Both the position numbers and the translations under genes were made by a program. Source: Sarcocystis neurona (Eukaryota > Apicomplexa > Conoidasida > Eucoccidiorida > Sarcocystidae). From it: a stretch of DNA of 64,000 bases. This document shows, piece by piece, positions 25,166-36,715 of this stretch. Each line of letters opens with the position of its first letter. Within the stretch, counting starts at the first letter, position 1. Location of the stretch: positions 124,001-188,000 of the forward strand of contig KL647336.1 in the NCBI GenBank assembly GCA_000727475.1, read 5' to 3'. The notes under the pieces are model-generated. The model saw nothing but the letters and a program-made list of their open reading frames with translations. It was not told where the DNA came from and did no database searches.

Positions 25166-26590
25166 TTTGCCAGGATATCTGTAATAACGCCGAGCTTCTT
25201 GTTCCTTTTTACCTCCACAGCTCGTATTCACCGTCGCACATATACATATATATACATATATATGTTCGCGTACAAACAAGTTTCTTCGGGTCTTCCACAT
25301 AGATTTCCCATGTGCCTCTCTTCTTACGTGATTTCCACGTGCACTGGGACACCTGTCGCACTGTGGCTGAAACGTTGGGAGGACTTCATTTCGTCGCGGC
25401 GTGGACGATTGAACCTCTCAAGTCACTGTTATTACCAAGCAACATCCACGTGTTGTATGCCGACCAAGTCCCCGCAGAAAGAGAAATGTAAATGTGCACT
25501 CTTAATCCTACTAAGGTATCGCAGTCGTTAATATACGACTGTGCCACATACATCGATGTTGCGTATTTTTGCAGCACTGTATGTGCCAAATTGGGAAACA
25601 TACGCATACGTACGCTCACAGTATCAACAGCGCGTACTTGTAGAAATGTACCTCTATGACAGGATACACACATTTTCCATATAGAAGTACGCATCCGCTT
25701 TGTCTCCTCGTTCCTGCGTCCCACACGCGGCGGTACATGTACGTCCCCATGTGATCTCTGCTGCCAGTTTTGTTCAGTAGCGGTTCGCATGGACTGCTTC
25801 CAATTTCTGGTAATACGAGAGTCACGCAACTGCAGGAGCAGATAGATTTTCTTTACACGCATGTAAAAGATACGCGTTTGCATCCTGTTTGTGGAAAAAT
25901 GGACGGTAGATTACTTTGACCCAGAATGTCTGGTCATCTCGCAACAGCGTGTATCTGTTTACGCCATGAAAAGTTCTTCGATTTTGCTATTTACCCTCCT
26001 GACAGCATGCAAGAATGTGTCAACAGAAGTATTTTTCGTTAACTTCTCCGGCTTGTACTAATCCCCTCAGCGGGACAGTCGCGAGGGCGGAACAAGCAGA
26101 GAAGCTCGACAGAACAAACCACCAGGCGTAGAATTCTCTGCAGGGTAGCAGCAATACGGCGAACACGGTAGAGCCCTTCTCCTGGTTTATCTTTTCCCCC
26201 GCTGACGTGTGAAACCAACAATTTAGCACAATTGAGAACATAATGCGAAATGCTCTGTCCGTCTCCTGTTTGGAGGATGATTTCCTTGCAGCGCTCTCCT
26301 GTGGTCATGGAATGAGGGGGATTAGATCCAAACGATGACCCCTGTGAATAGCTGCCGTTTAGCCGAGTAGATCACGGCCTCTCACTGCTTAGATTACCCA
26401 TTCTTACTAACAAACTCTTGTCACGGGAGCCATGAGAACCGCTCGCCACAAAACCCTTGTCCACAAAAACGATGCGCCTTCTGTCCCTCTGCGTGAGAAA
26501 TCATCTTCCTCCCAGTCCCTCCTTATTGACGTTGGAAATCACTGCGATTCACTGGCAACCGGTAGCTTGTAGAGGCTCAAAATATGTGGC
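25166..26590. other. 3' flank of the ROPK-like gene, nothing else seen
   Basis: Complex, non-repetitive sequence except for TATACATATA at 25240-25265. As the kinase gene is on the minus strand, 26590 downward is its 3' side and would carry the 3' UTR and poly(A) site. No second gene is convincing. Confidence 0.5.
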
Positions 26591-29500
26591 TCACGCATGG
26601 CTCTTATCTGTGGAGTGCGACCGAGAGCGCTTGAGAAACTCTGCCTTCCTCACAAGAGGAAGCGTCCACATGAAATACACCGGCACCTTCCGGTGTCGTG
26701 GGTCGGGCTGCAGCAGAGCCTTGATAAGCTTCTGTATACCTCTAGGTATTGGTGGACAAATTTTGAAACTGAGAGGGTAACGGTGTTTGAGCATGCTGTC
26801 GAGGCGTAACAGAACTTCCTCGTCCGTCAAAGGCTCAAGATTAAAAGGATCTCTCCCTTTACACCAAATTTCGTAAACCATCATTCCCAAGGACCATGCG
26901 TTTGCTTTCATCGTAATCAAACCAGACGCTCCCGGGCGTCCCAGACGAGAAGCCGCCCGTTCAGGTGCCACAAAAGTGACGGTGCCTGGGTCAAATCTCT
27001 CTATTGGTTCTTTGATACCATATACTATCGGTTCAGCGCCAGCTAAATCGGCTATAATCACTCTGCCTTTAGACGTGACAATAAGATTCTCAGACTTGAG
27101 GTCCTTGTGCAGCAGTCCGAGGGCGTGAAGTTTGCTCATGGCAGAGATTACCTGCCGTGTCAACTCGTACTTCTCTGCCGCGGACAAGTCGTAGGCGTCC
27201 AGAATCTGGTAGAGATTACACGACGCTGCCGGCGTGAGGCCGGCGACATTTACTACTGCAACACTCCCACCAGGACAGACAAAGTATTCTGGTAAACCTC
27301 GTATGCGTCCCACCGCAGCCGGCACACATACTTGATTCTCAACGAAAAGTTTGCCTGCGTCCTTATTATGCGAAAAGTTGGAAGGAGAGGGTTGCGGAAG
27401 TGACAAAAGTCGTCGTTGCTTCATTTCCATTTCGTATTCTGCCGTACATACCCTCTGAACCTCCTCATAAAATATCATTCTTTCTTCACGGTTCAACTCA
27501 CCACGCTTGTCGCGCGTCCAAGCATTGCACACATGTTGGTGCCTGTTGAGCGCCAGTTTCAAGGCAAAACGCACTTTTCTGCCGTCTTTGGTTCTACTTA
27601 TTACTTCGTACACGATACCGTTTGCTCCTGCACCCAGCGGGTGGCCCCACACTAGCGAGACGGGAGTAAAACGTTCGTGTTCTGGAGCTTGCGGGCGTGG
27701 CTCGAACGTGATCGTGGTACCTGGCGTCAAAATTTCCGACATTACGTTCAAGCACCCTGTGCTGCTTCTCTCGATCAACGGATTTTGCGTCAAATGATTT
27801 GCACGTCTCCCAAGTTCTGCTCGTGCCTTTTCGTCAACCACAAGCTCCTCTTCAGGGGGAAGAGGCACCGGCAGATGCATGGAGCTGAGTGATTCCTGTG
27901 CTGATCGTTTCTTGTACTTCTTTATAGCAACTTTCAGTTTTTTTGCACGAGAAAGCATCGACTCAACAGCCGGAAGGCCTCCATAATGTCTTTTTTGCTT
28001 TTTTTCATGTCGTTCCTTCCTGCCTCCTGCAAGTGCACCACCATCACGTAAGTGTTGACTACCACGCCTTCTTGCATCAGTGCCGCCTGCCACACGTGTG
28101 TGTGTCTTCTTCCACACCCGCTTGCTGTCGGCTTTCTTCTCTCGTGTTACCATCGTCAGTCGTTTCTGACGCGTCTCCTTTTTGCTTCTTGTGGCGTTGT
28201 CTTTACTTTTTTTCAGCACTTGAGTCCCCCCCATTTTCCTGTGTCTTCCACGCAGAATTCCTTCTGCATGTTTTTCTCCTTTCCCAGGTTTTCTGTGTAC
28301 TGACTTACTTCCAGCGTTGGTCCCCCTTTCTTCTCTATTCTTTCCTGGCGGTCCTTCATGTCCACGGCTTCGTGCATACGCGATTACATCGTGTTCTGCT
28401 TGGTATAGAGCTGATATTCGTGATCTCCTTGAAGATAACGCGGCTTCCCCTCCGTCTGTCCACAAGTAGGAGTAACTTCGCGCGTCATGATCCGCGCCCA
28501 TGCCCTCAGTATATTCATCGTCCGGTTCGATATATCTGGCTAAACTCTCAGTCGAATCCAAGAACAGGGCAGGTAAGGTTCCGACGGTTTGTCGCTTGCC
28601 TTCGAAAACGCCGCTCGTGCTCGACGTGAGACTGGGTATGGAGAGTGCACTTGTGCTGGGCAACACAGGATATCCATTGACCACGGCCATTCGTTTGTCT
28701 TCCGCGTGGTGACGTTGGCGATGACCAGGGTCACTGGAGAAGGACCAGGCTTCAAAGTTTGTTCGTGCAGCGGTATGCGATTCTCCACCCATCCTTGTAC
28801 GGCCCTTGTGGAATGCACCGGTCACGAGTGGATCAGTCAGAGTGTTAGAATGCAGCGTGGCACTGCCTGTCGTTACTTTCGGGAGCAAAGCGTTCTGCTG
28901 CTTAGCCCTGGCCGCCTTTCTCCAGGAATGAGTGGGTGTTTCTCTCGGAGACGACAACCAGAGATCAAACGCACTCGCCGGCGCACTGACCTCTGATGTA
29001 GGGGGAAGAGATCTAGGAACGGTGGAAAGCAACGGAATGTGGATGATTCCGTCGCGACTAGAATGTTCCCTGGCCTCCCAATCATAACCTTTTAAGATGT
29101 TTCTCGCTGCTGCAGGATTTTTTCTGCACGGCATCCACCCCTCTGAACTGCGCTCATCTTCCCATTTCTGCTTGTTTCTCAGCTGTACCTCCTTCTGACG
29201 TAAACCGTGAGGGCGACGACGTACAGGTGTCTGAGAACGTCCACAAAGCCGAGGGGAAATGGCAGGCCCAAATGGGAATGTCTTCATCAGAGACGGAAGC
29301 ATCCCAGACACGGGTGGGATAGAGGTTGAGTTCTCAGCCGGTGCGGTGCTCTTCTTCCTCTGAGTCTCGTCCCTTTGTTGTGGAGGTGTGACTGAGTCAG
29401 CCAGCCGACTCTGTGCTTCCTTTTTCCTGGTTTCTTGTCGCCGTCTCTTTTTTTCCTGCTCTTCGTTAGCTTTCGTTGTTACTATTTGGCCACCTTCGGT

Positions 29501-30706
29501 TTCTCCATTGGATACTCCTTGCCTGTTTGTCGTGTTTTCCTGAAGGGTATATGTCCTTTCGCGATGTGTTTCACCGTTGCAGGAGTCGCCTTTTACTCCT
29601 TCTGTTCGATCTTCTCCTCCATTGCCCTGTCCTGCCGCGTCTTCTGCTGTTCTATCGCCTTTCCCAACTATTTTCCCTTTCTTCTTATCTGTAACTTCAA
29701 TTTTTTCCCCACTTTTCTTCTTCGTCCCCCCAGTCCGCATATGCTCGCATATTACATTACGCTCGCCACCATGTTTCGCTCCATTCGTCTCTGTCTTCGC
29801 GGACCCTTCCGACTGCACTTTGCCTTCTAAAGGTTGAGCTGAAGCCGCATCTTGACGATTTAATTCACGAGCTGGACCCTTAAGCGTGAGCTCACGTAGA
29901 CCTTCTGTTTCAGTCTGTTCGACTCCCAACAAGGCAGCCGCTGCTGTCCCTGTGATATCAGACACCGAGCCATCCTCACGCGCAGGAGATTTACCGTGTT
30001 CACCTTCGCTTGTCTTCCGCCTGTGCAGCTCTGCTGGTGCTGTTGCCTCTGGTAAAAGACTAGAACACTCTGATGTCCCTTCCAACCCAAGGGAGCTCGC
30101 CAACGGAAAAAACGCAAGTTTCTCTAGCACTTGCTTTGCAGAGGTAGACGGCTTCAAAATCTTTACACTTGAGCTAGGCTGTTTTTTGGTATCCTTCGTA
30201 CCCGATAGCATGTTAATAATAGCAAGCTCACGTACAAGTTTCTGAAGAGATGCCTCATTTCGTAATTTTTTTCGATCAGAAATGTCCTTCGAGATATCTG
30301 CAGCACGAAGTCCTGGTGAGTGTGGCTGAACTTGTGTAGAATTAGATTTTGTGCAAACGTCTTCACTACGCAGTGTTGCCGTTGTCTGGGAATCATTGCG
30401 TAGAGCTGCTGGACTGGTAAGTTTTGCATTCGAGCTAGAGAGATGGTCGTGAACAGGTGGCGGACTTGGGGGGCCCGCCAAAACATGGCTTTGAGCACCC
30501 TCTCTGGTAAGCGGCGCACCACAGCTAGGGACTCTGGCGGAAACAGGGGCCAGACTATGGGGGGGAGCGGTTTCGGAAGGCACGCAGTACACGCCACTGG
30601 ACATAAACGCAAGTAAGAGGAGACAGGTAGCTCCCCTTGCAATGACCCATGGTGCCCTGGGAGTCTTCGCTGTATTCGTCTGAAGCCAACGTAGCACAGT
30701 CGACAT
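26591..30706 (-). CDS. rhoptry kinase (ROPK) family-like protein, 1371 aa, intronless
   Basis: ROPKs are coccidian secreted kinases released from rhoptries into the host cell or parasitophorous vacuole. One uninterrupted frame runs from ATG 30706 to TGA 26591. Residues 1-41 look like a signal peptide (hydrophobic TCLLLLAFMSSGVYC after a basic N region). Residues about 42-1000 are low-complexity, K/R/E/T/S-rich, without a recognised domain; this is far longer than the usual ROPK extension. The kinase domain spans about 1000-1355: glycine loop GHPLGAGANGIVYEV at 1021-1035, FALK lysine K1050, catalytic loop HKDLKSEN with D1202 and N1207, metal-binding D1220 in DLAGAE, VAPE at 1246-1249, WSLG at 1271. 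HRD is HKD and DFG is DLA, so the core catalytic residues (K, D, N, D) remain and activity is possible. The intronless structure fits many ROPKs and contrasts with the neighbours. The subfamily is not assignable by eye. Confidence 0.8.
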   Translation of the reverse strand: MSTVLRWLQTNTAKTPRAPWVIARGATCLLLLAFMSSGVYCVPSETAPPHSLAPVSARVPSCGAPLTREGAQSHVLAGPPSPPPVHDHLSSSNAKLTSPAALRNDSQTTATLRSEDVCTKSNSTQVQPHSPGLRAADISKDISDRKKLRNEASLQKLVRELAIINMLSGTKDTKKQPSSSVKILKPSTSAKQVLEKLAFFPLASSLGLEGTSECSSLLPEATAPAELHRRKTSEGEHGKSPAREDGSVSDITGTAAAALLGVEQTETEGLRELTLKGPARELNRQDAASAQPLEGKVQSEGSAKTETNGAKHGGERNVICEHMRTGGTKKKSGEKIEVTDKKKGKIVGKGDRTAEDAAGQGNGGEDRTEGVKGDSCNGETHRERTYTLQENTTNRQGVSNGETEGGQIVTTKANEEQEKKRRRQETRKKEAQSRLADSVTPPQQRDETQRKKSTAPAENSTSIPPVSGMLPSLMKTFPFGPAISPRLCGRSQTPVRRRPHGLRQKEVQLRNKQKWEDERSSEGWMPCRKNPAAARNILKGYDWEAREHSSRDGIIHIPLLSTVPRSLPPTSEVSAPASAFDLWLSSPRETPTHSWRKAARAKQQNALLPKVTTGSATLHSNTLTDPLVTGAFHKGRTRMGGESHTAARTNFEAWSFSSDPGHRQRHHAEDKRMAVVNGYPVLPSTSALSIPSLTSSTSGVFEGKRQTVGTLPALFLDSTESLARYIEPDDEYTEGMGADHDARSYSYLWTDGGEAALSSRRSRISALYQAEHDVIAYARSRGHEGPPGKNREERGTNAGSKSVHRKPGKGEKHAEGILRGRHRKMGGTQVLKKSKDNATRSKKETRQKRLTMVTREKKADSKRVWKKTHTRVAGGTDARRRGSQHLRDGGALAGGRKERHEKKQKRHYGGLPAVESMLSRAKKLKVAIKKYKKRSAQESLSSMHLPVPLPPEEELVVDEKARAELGRRANHLTQNPLIERSSTGCLNVMSEILTPGTTITFEPRPQAPEHERFTPVSLVWGHPLGAGANGIVYEVISRTKDGRKVRFALKLALNRHQHVCNAWTRDKRGELNREERMIFYEEVQRVCTAEYEMEMKQRRLLSLPQPSPSNFSHNKDAGKLFVENQVCVPAAVGRIRGLPEYFVCPGGSVAVVNVAGLTPAASCNLYQILDAYDLSAAEKYELTRQVISAMSKLHALGLLHKDLKSENLIVTSKGRVIIADLAGAEPIVYGIKEPIERFDPGTVTFVAPERAASRLGRPGASGLITMKANAWSLGMMVYEIWCKGRDPFNLEPLTDEEVLLRLDSMLKHRYPLSFKICPPIPRGIQKLIKALLQPDPRHRKVPVYFMWTLPLVRKAEFLKRSRSHSTDKSHA

Positions 30707-33041
30707 AGTCGTTCACGAGCAGTAGTAACGAGTGGACTTGACGTGGACTCGTACTGCTGCCACCACTACTGCAACTCGTACTGCACTTCCCGCCACCTCT
30801 TTATTGGTGAGACAATGAAAATGATACTCAGCCCCAAGATTTTGTAAGTACCTGAGGATGAGACCAGCAGCGTGCATCTTTCATCTGAAGATTTGCCCCA
30901 CAAAAGCAGGTCACACGCAGCGTGGCCCTAGGAGATAGCCCAGCATCTGCTGCTGCTGTTGTTTGACCTGCTTCTCTTGAACAACGTGACCACTACTCCA
31001 CTTCCGGGTACGCAAAAGTAATACACTCTTGCCACAGCTGCGCTTCCTAATGCTAACCCGCCAACCCGCGGTGTTTCTGCTTTGTTTCAAAATATCTACT
31101 ATTGTGACTTCGCTTCACCATTTAACAGCTCCCTATGCAGATTCCTCTTACATCTCCGCTTACGTAAGTACAGCGTGGAATGCCCCACAAGCATCAAACA
31201 AATTCACGCAAATCTTGAACAGGTCACTGCTTAGCCGTCGGTGTCCCCCTTCAAAAACAAGGAAACAAACTCCACATTCATAAAAGCAGAGTTAAAAAAT
31301 GTGTGTGAGGATACTGAGATGATAGGGACTCGCGCGGCGAGTCTGGAAACACATCCGTAACCGTATAGCTGCCTTGCGTTGAAGGACGTGAAAGGCTCCA
31401 TTTATAAAAAGGACCGTAAAAGGCATCAGGCGGCTTCCAAAATCGCACAAAGAAAGAGTTCATGTCAGTAGGTCGACTGTGCGATCGATGGTTGATGCAA
31501 ACAAAGCTCGCTGCTGCTCAAGCCCTTGAGATATAACGTGAGAAAAAGACTTGGCTGGACTCATCGGTGAACAGAAGGGCGCTTCGTTGCGGATCAGGTC
31601 TTTAGCCCGCATTGCTTTAGAAGACGTTATCCTTGCATTGAGACAGAACTACTAGTTGCCGCATTGGTCATTTGACTTGATGCACTAGGTGTGGGAAGTG
31701 TTGAGTCGCTACGTTCGCATACTACAAGGACCTTGGCAGGTTGTTGTTCAGACCTTAAGACTCACTAGTCAGGAGAAAAGGGACGCAGCGAGTGGCTGCA
31801 GGCCGTCGGTCCCACCAAACGGAACATTGTCATGAGTTGTCCGTCCGTCTGCAACGCGACGCGGTGACCACGCTGCGAGCACTGATGACAACAGTACAAC
31901 TGTTGAGATGGTAAGAAGAGCCGCTGGAGGCGAACGCCGCTGCTGCTGTGCATCACTCATATGGAGTAATAGAACGAAGAATGTGTCGGGCGCAGTCCGA
32001 CATGTTTCGCGCCTTCTTGCAAGACGCAAGTGATTGTCAAGTGGTTGTCAACATCGAACACACCTCCTTTGACGTGATTGGAGAGAAGCGGGTACGCGCT
32101 TTGTGTTTTGCAAGACACACGCGCGGAACAAAGGGCTCCTGTATATACTGAATTCTGTATTTCCTGACTTCAAAGATCATCCATGTGGCATCACTACGGA
32201 GACGACGAGGGAGAATACGGAGAAGCTACCAGGCGTAGATTTAGCACTGCGTCCATCCGTGGGCCACTAGAAGTACTTGTAGCGCACTTGTTTCTACACC
32301 GTATGTATTCGGGGCAATTGTTGTGTTGGGGCCAAAACATGTACGGGTACACCAAATATTTGACTCCCGCGAGCCGACCCAGTCAGCCAGTGAAGACTTT
32401 AGCGTGGGCAGTGCCTCACCGCCCAAGTTGAGGAAGCACTTCTAGCGTGCCTGCATCAGAGCGGTTGTTCTTTACGACTTATAAATTAGTTTGATCGACA
32501 GAATGTGTTCATTTCGAATTGTGCGCTGTTGGCGCAGCCGGGGGAACAACGCGAGAGGCGACTGAGAGGAATTTTGGATGGCGCGCTACCTGTGCTGCTG
32601 CACCACCTGCAGAAGGGGGAAGAGGACTATAGACACACAGCCACGCTCAACATGTATATAAACGGATCCAGACAAAGCTACGTCACGTGATACACCACGA
32701 ACACAACCAACGGTGTCTGTGCTGCGTCGCATGCTGTCTGCGAGTGGCTCCCAAGGCCTCTAATGTTCTGCAGACAACCAGTGTAACCCCTCATCCATGC
32801 CAACATTGCTACAAATATCTGCAACAGATGAGGACACCGAGTGGGGAGGAATCTAGACGTCCGCAGACTAGCTGCTCCTCTTTTGCTTTTTTCAGGACAT
32901 GTGGTGGACCTTCATTGCTGAGACTTCCAGACATGAGGAGACACGAGACTGTCTCTCTTTCTTGTGTTATTCCTAATGATTCCTGGGTCGCAGAGAGAGG
33001 ATCTCATCTTGGTTAACGTCTAAGAATGCAGTATCCATCCG

Positions 33042-33079
33042 AAATGCCAGTCCTCTGGTGAAATGCCAGTCCTCTGGTG
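33042..33079. repeat. 19-bp perfect tandem duplication
   Basis: AAATGCCAGTCCTCTGGTG occurs twice head to tail (33042 and 33061). Confidence 0.9.
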
Positions 33080-34703
33080 GGCGACAACTTCTAGAATTGC
33101 AGGATTTAAGAATGCGCTTCGTCGTACCATTAAGACCTACTACATCGCTGACAAGTTTGTTGAAGCAGGCTTTGGCCTACCGTGTGGCGGGCATGCCAAA
33201 AACTGTCCAAAAACCCCAGGTTACACAAGTTTTTTCTGGTCTCTTTTTTTGGCGAATCAGTGTTCCTTCCGTTACGAGCTGTAGACAATGACGGAGCCAC
33301 ACTCTCCGTACACGGTTATTGCGCCATCGCGGCACCAGATCAGTCCGTCTTCGTGTAACGCGGCGCTGACGGTCTTGGAGGTACTGAGGGAAGATCTGCT
33401 CATCTATAAGGCTGTCCTACAAATCGAGCGTCACGTACCTCTACGTAATGGACCTTTGTGCGCGTGTCTGGCGTGCTCTGCTGCACTGCTCAACCAAGGC
33501 CAGAGGTGTCAGCGTGGTACACGTGGGCGGGAAGTAAGCCACCTCCTGCGCGATGCACGGTCGCAGGTAGGGTACTTCGTTAGGATGGCCTCTTCTACGT
33601 ATACGTGTATGCATGGATATCTCTTTCACTACGTGACCGTTGGTATAAGTGACCTTACTTTCCTAGTGTTGTATTCTTTCAAGAATAGCCTCTGATTTTC
33701 AGCAATATATGTTTCTCGTTATGCCCGTCTTGAATGCACTCGACTGGAGACGGGACCGCTCCTGTGTGCACTTCTGCAATACGGCAGATGGTGAACCGCT
33801 CACCAGTAGCAATGTTTGAGATATCTTTATACCAGGAATCGACGAGCTGCTTTTTGTTACCTTAATCCCTGTAGACACCACAGGAACTGTGGTGGTATCT
33901 CCTTTCAGTGCTGCACGGTCGACGCGCCGCAGAAGAGCAGACAAAGAGGGGGAACAAAAAGCAATCTATAGCATTGGCTTGAAAGACAAAGCAGATTTCG
34001 TACACACGCAGCACTTCCTTCCCAAAGCTGCCGTTTGTGCAACTCGATCCTGGACCACATGCACGAAGAGACGCCGTTTCGGCCTCCCTTCACGCTAACG
34101 TTTCTTAATCATCCCTCTGCGAAGATCGCCTGCGCTGTCAAGATGCTCCAGCATGCATAACCTGTTACTTCACTGTCAGCACTGTCATTCGTCTGTCGTC
34201 TGTGTGTCCGGTGAAACGGTAAGACATTGTCGTGTATCACTACCTAGCAATTTGAATGCTCGGGTAGACGTCTTTGAGTAGCCGCTTGAACTGCTGCGCT
34301 GTTGTAGCCACAGTCGTATGCGCAAGTCGCTCCCAGTCTCTGTACCCATTGAAGCGACCTCACAGGTCCTCACTGATGGTGATTATTGTGGCTGTCTACG
34401 TGCCTTTTGACTGTGGAAGAGCCGACGTACTGTATACTTCATTGCCTGTGCTGGTTCCGTTGTTCTTTTTGTCACTACAGCTGTTATGCACCAGGCAAAA
34501 GTAGACTCTAAGAGAGGCAGCTGCACTGCAGTTTCAGAACCTCAGCTTTGCACTAAGAAGCCGTAAACTATTTACAGCTGGGAAAATGCGGGGTTTTTTC
34601 TAATTTCGCGTGCTTCTTGTACTAATGACGCTTGTTTCCATATTTGTCTCCGCGTGCCTGGCGGTCGACACCCGTCTGTGCCTTCAAGGACCGGAAGTTG
34701 GCC

Positions 34704-34796
34704 AGTGCGGTCACGTACCCATTTAAAAAAAGTTATCAGCGACCAACGCAGTGCGGTCACGTACGCATTTGAAAATACTTATCAACGATCAACGCA
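34704..34796. repeat. 46-bp imperfect tandem duplication
   Basis: Two copies start AGTGCGGTCACGTAC at 34704 and 34750. Each continues with CCATTT or GCATTT, then TTATCA and CGA(C/T)CAACGCA. Several substitutions indicate an older duplication. Confidence 0.85.
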
Positions 34797-35068
34797 GGGG
34801 GTCGCGCGTCTAAGGAACATACTACTGGTTCTACGGTTATCAGAAAGTTACGCGCTCTACGCCTACAGCAGACGCCGTGCTCGTTGCAGGGTGCACGCCT
34901 ATGGAGTCCTCCTTCGTACAAGCAACACTTCAAATGCTGCAGAGGGTTGGAAATTGGTAAAACACACTCTTAATTAGCCACGAATGATGGGAGGCACGTC
35001 ACGCGAAGCACCTGCGCTGGAAGTGCACGTGTTGCACGTGTGGGGTCTGTCGAAACACCACTTTACAG

Positions 35069-35985
35069 AATGCAGAGTGGTAGTCTGCCCTGTCCCCTTT
35101 GCTAAAGTGGAGATATCTTACATGTCCGCTATAGGCATCAAAACGTCATCTCTCGTGTTGTGGACTACGAGCCTAACTACAGCCAGGGTGGCCTTGGATT
35201 AAGAGGATAGGATGACTACCCAGCTCCACTACTCAGTAAAAAGCATGTGTCTGGTTGTAGTTCCGAGTAAGGCAGCCCAAACGACCATTCAGTACACGCT
35301 GACGCTCCTGGCAAAGAAGCGCCACTGAACATATTTACAGAGGCATCTATGTGTATGGATTCTCAAGCAGGTATTGATCACGAGCACTCAAGATATTTCT
35401 CGCGTGTACGACCGACTTTTCGACACGCACCTGGGAAAGAAGCGCCACTGAACATATCTACAGAGGCATCTATGTGTATGGATTCTCAAGCAGGTCTTGA
35501 TCACGAGCACTCAAGATATTTCTCGCGTGCACGACCGACTTTTCGACACGCAGACAGCTAGACTATTCAAGGAGGCTCAGAGACTGAAAAACGAAGCGTG
35601 TGCGTGCTGCAGTAAAGGAAATGCTCAGCACCGCGGTGTAAGCAAAGGGTCATATGTACACATCGTTGCGGTGCTCAGTTGAGCGAGGGCGCTCAGGTAG
35701 AGGGAACTGTGATAGACAACTCAAGACAACCAGTACGTGAGGCACGTCCTACCGTGTAGAATTCAACCTACACTAACACACTTGTATTAAAAGTCCTTTT
35801 GACAAAAGGCCTCCCGAAATAGTTTTGTGTTTTGGCACAGAAGCACGAGGTGGACGCAGAACAGCAGAATGCAGAGTGATGATCTGCCCTGTGTCCTTTG
35901 CTAAAGTGGGGATATATTACATGTCCGTTATATGCATCAAAAGGTCTTCTCTCGTGTTGTGGACTACGAGGATAACTGCAGCCAC
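35069..35985. repeat. dispersed ~110-bp direct repeat pair
   Basis: The segment at about 35069-35182 (AGAATGCAGAGTGGTAGTCTG to GGACTACGAG and CAGCCA) recurs at about 35870-35987 with roughly 10-15% differences and the same orientation. The copies flank the 123-bp tandem duplication, suggesting a local duplication history. Confidence 0.85.
35307..35552. repeat. 123-bp tandem duplication, two copies
   Basis: Copy 1 is 35307-35429 and copy 2 is 35430-35552. They differ at only about five positions. The period is 41 codons exactly and a plus-strand frame stays open through both (units containing MCMDSQAG and DHEHSRYFSR), so an in-frame peptide repeat is possible but unsupported. Confidence 0.9.
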
Positions 35986-36549
35986 ATGAACACAACACAG
36001 GCATGGCCACGCCCACCTTCGCAAGAGGGGGAGGTGTTCCGCAGGCGCACCTCTTGCTGCGTAGATGATCTGGTCTTACGCGTACAACTGGTACCGCTGT
36101 GTACAAGCGGACACATATAAATAAACACTTATATAGTCCTTAGAATTCCGAAGGGGCCTTCAGCTGTAGCCGTCCGGCGAAGCGTTGGCACCGGAGAAAG
36201 AAGATGGACGATGGCATAGAGGACGGAGACACGCCACACAATAATGAGAACGCTCAGGACGCGCGTGTTGGCCCTGTGAACTCTTCGCAGCCGCTTGCAG
36301 AACATATAAAGTGGTCCGGATATAAATGACTACATTGTTCCCAAAAGAAAAGAAGATACGGACACAGGGAAGCTTTCCAGGTTGCCGGCGACATCAGCGT
36401 TGAAGAAAAGGTCATAACCACTGCATGATTGACGCATCCAAGACCGCTTTCACCACAACGTTGTGAACTCCTCTGACTCCACGGTAGAAGCAACACATTG
36501 TTCGCGCGGATCAGCACACGTTACGACACTAAGTATACGAGAAAATCCT

Positions 36550-36715
36550 GTCGATGAGTGTACCCAGTAGATATAGTGTTTGAATGAACTTCTTTTGTCG
36601 GGTTGATCCTCACTAAGTACAAAAGAGTACGCCGTAGACGAGTGTACTCAGTGGACATTGTATTTCAATAAACTCCTTCTCTCGTGTTGGTCCTCAAGCT
36701 AAAGAACGCTGCGGT
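36550..36715. repeat. ~84-bp imperfect tandem repeat
   Basis: GAGTGTACCCAGTAGATAT at about 36555 is paralleled by GAGTGTACTCAGTGGACAT at about 36639. The following AACTTCTTTTGTCGGGTTG/AACTCCTTCTCTCGTGTTG and GATCCTCA/GTCCTCA segments are also conserved. Confidence 0.75.
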
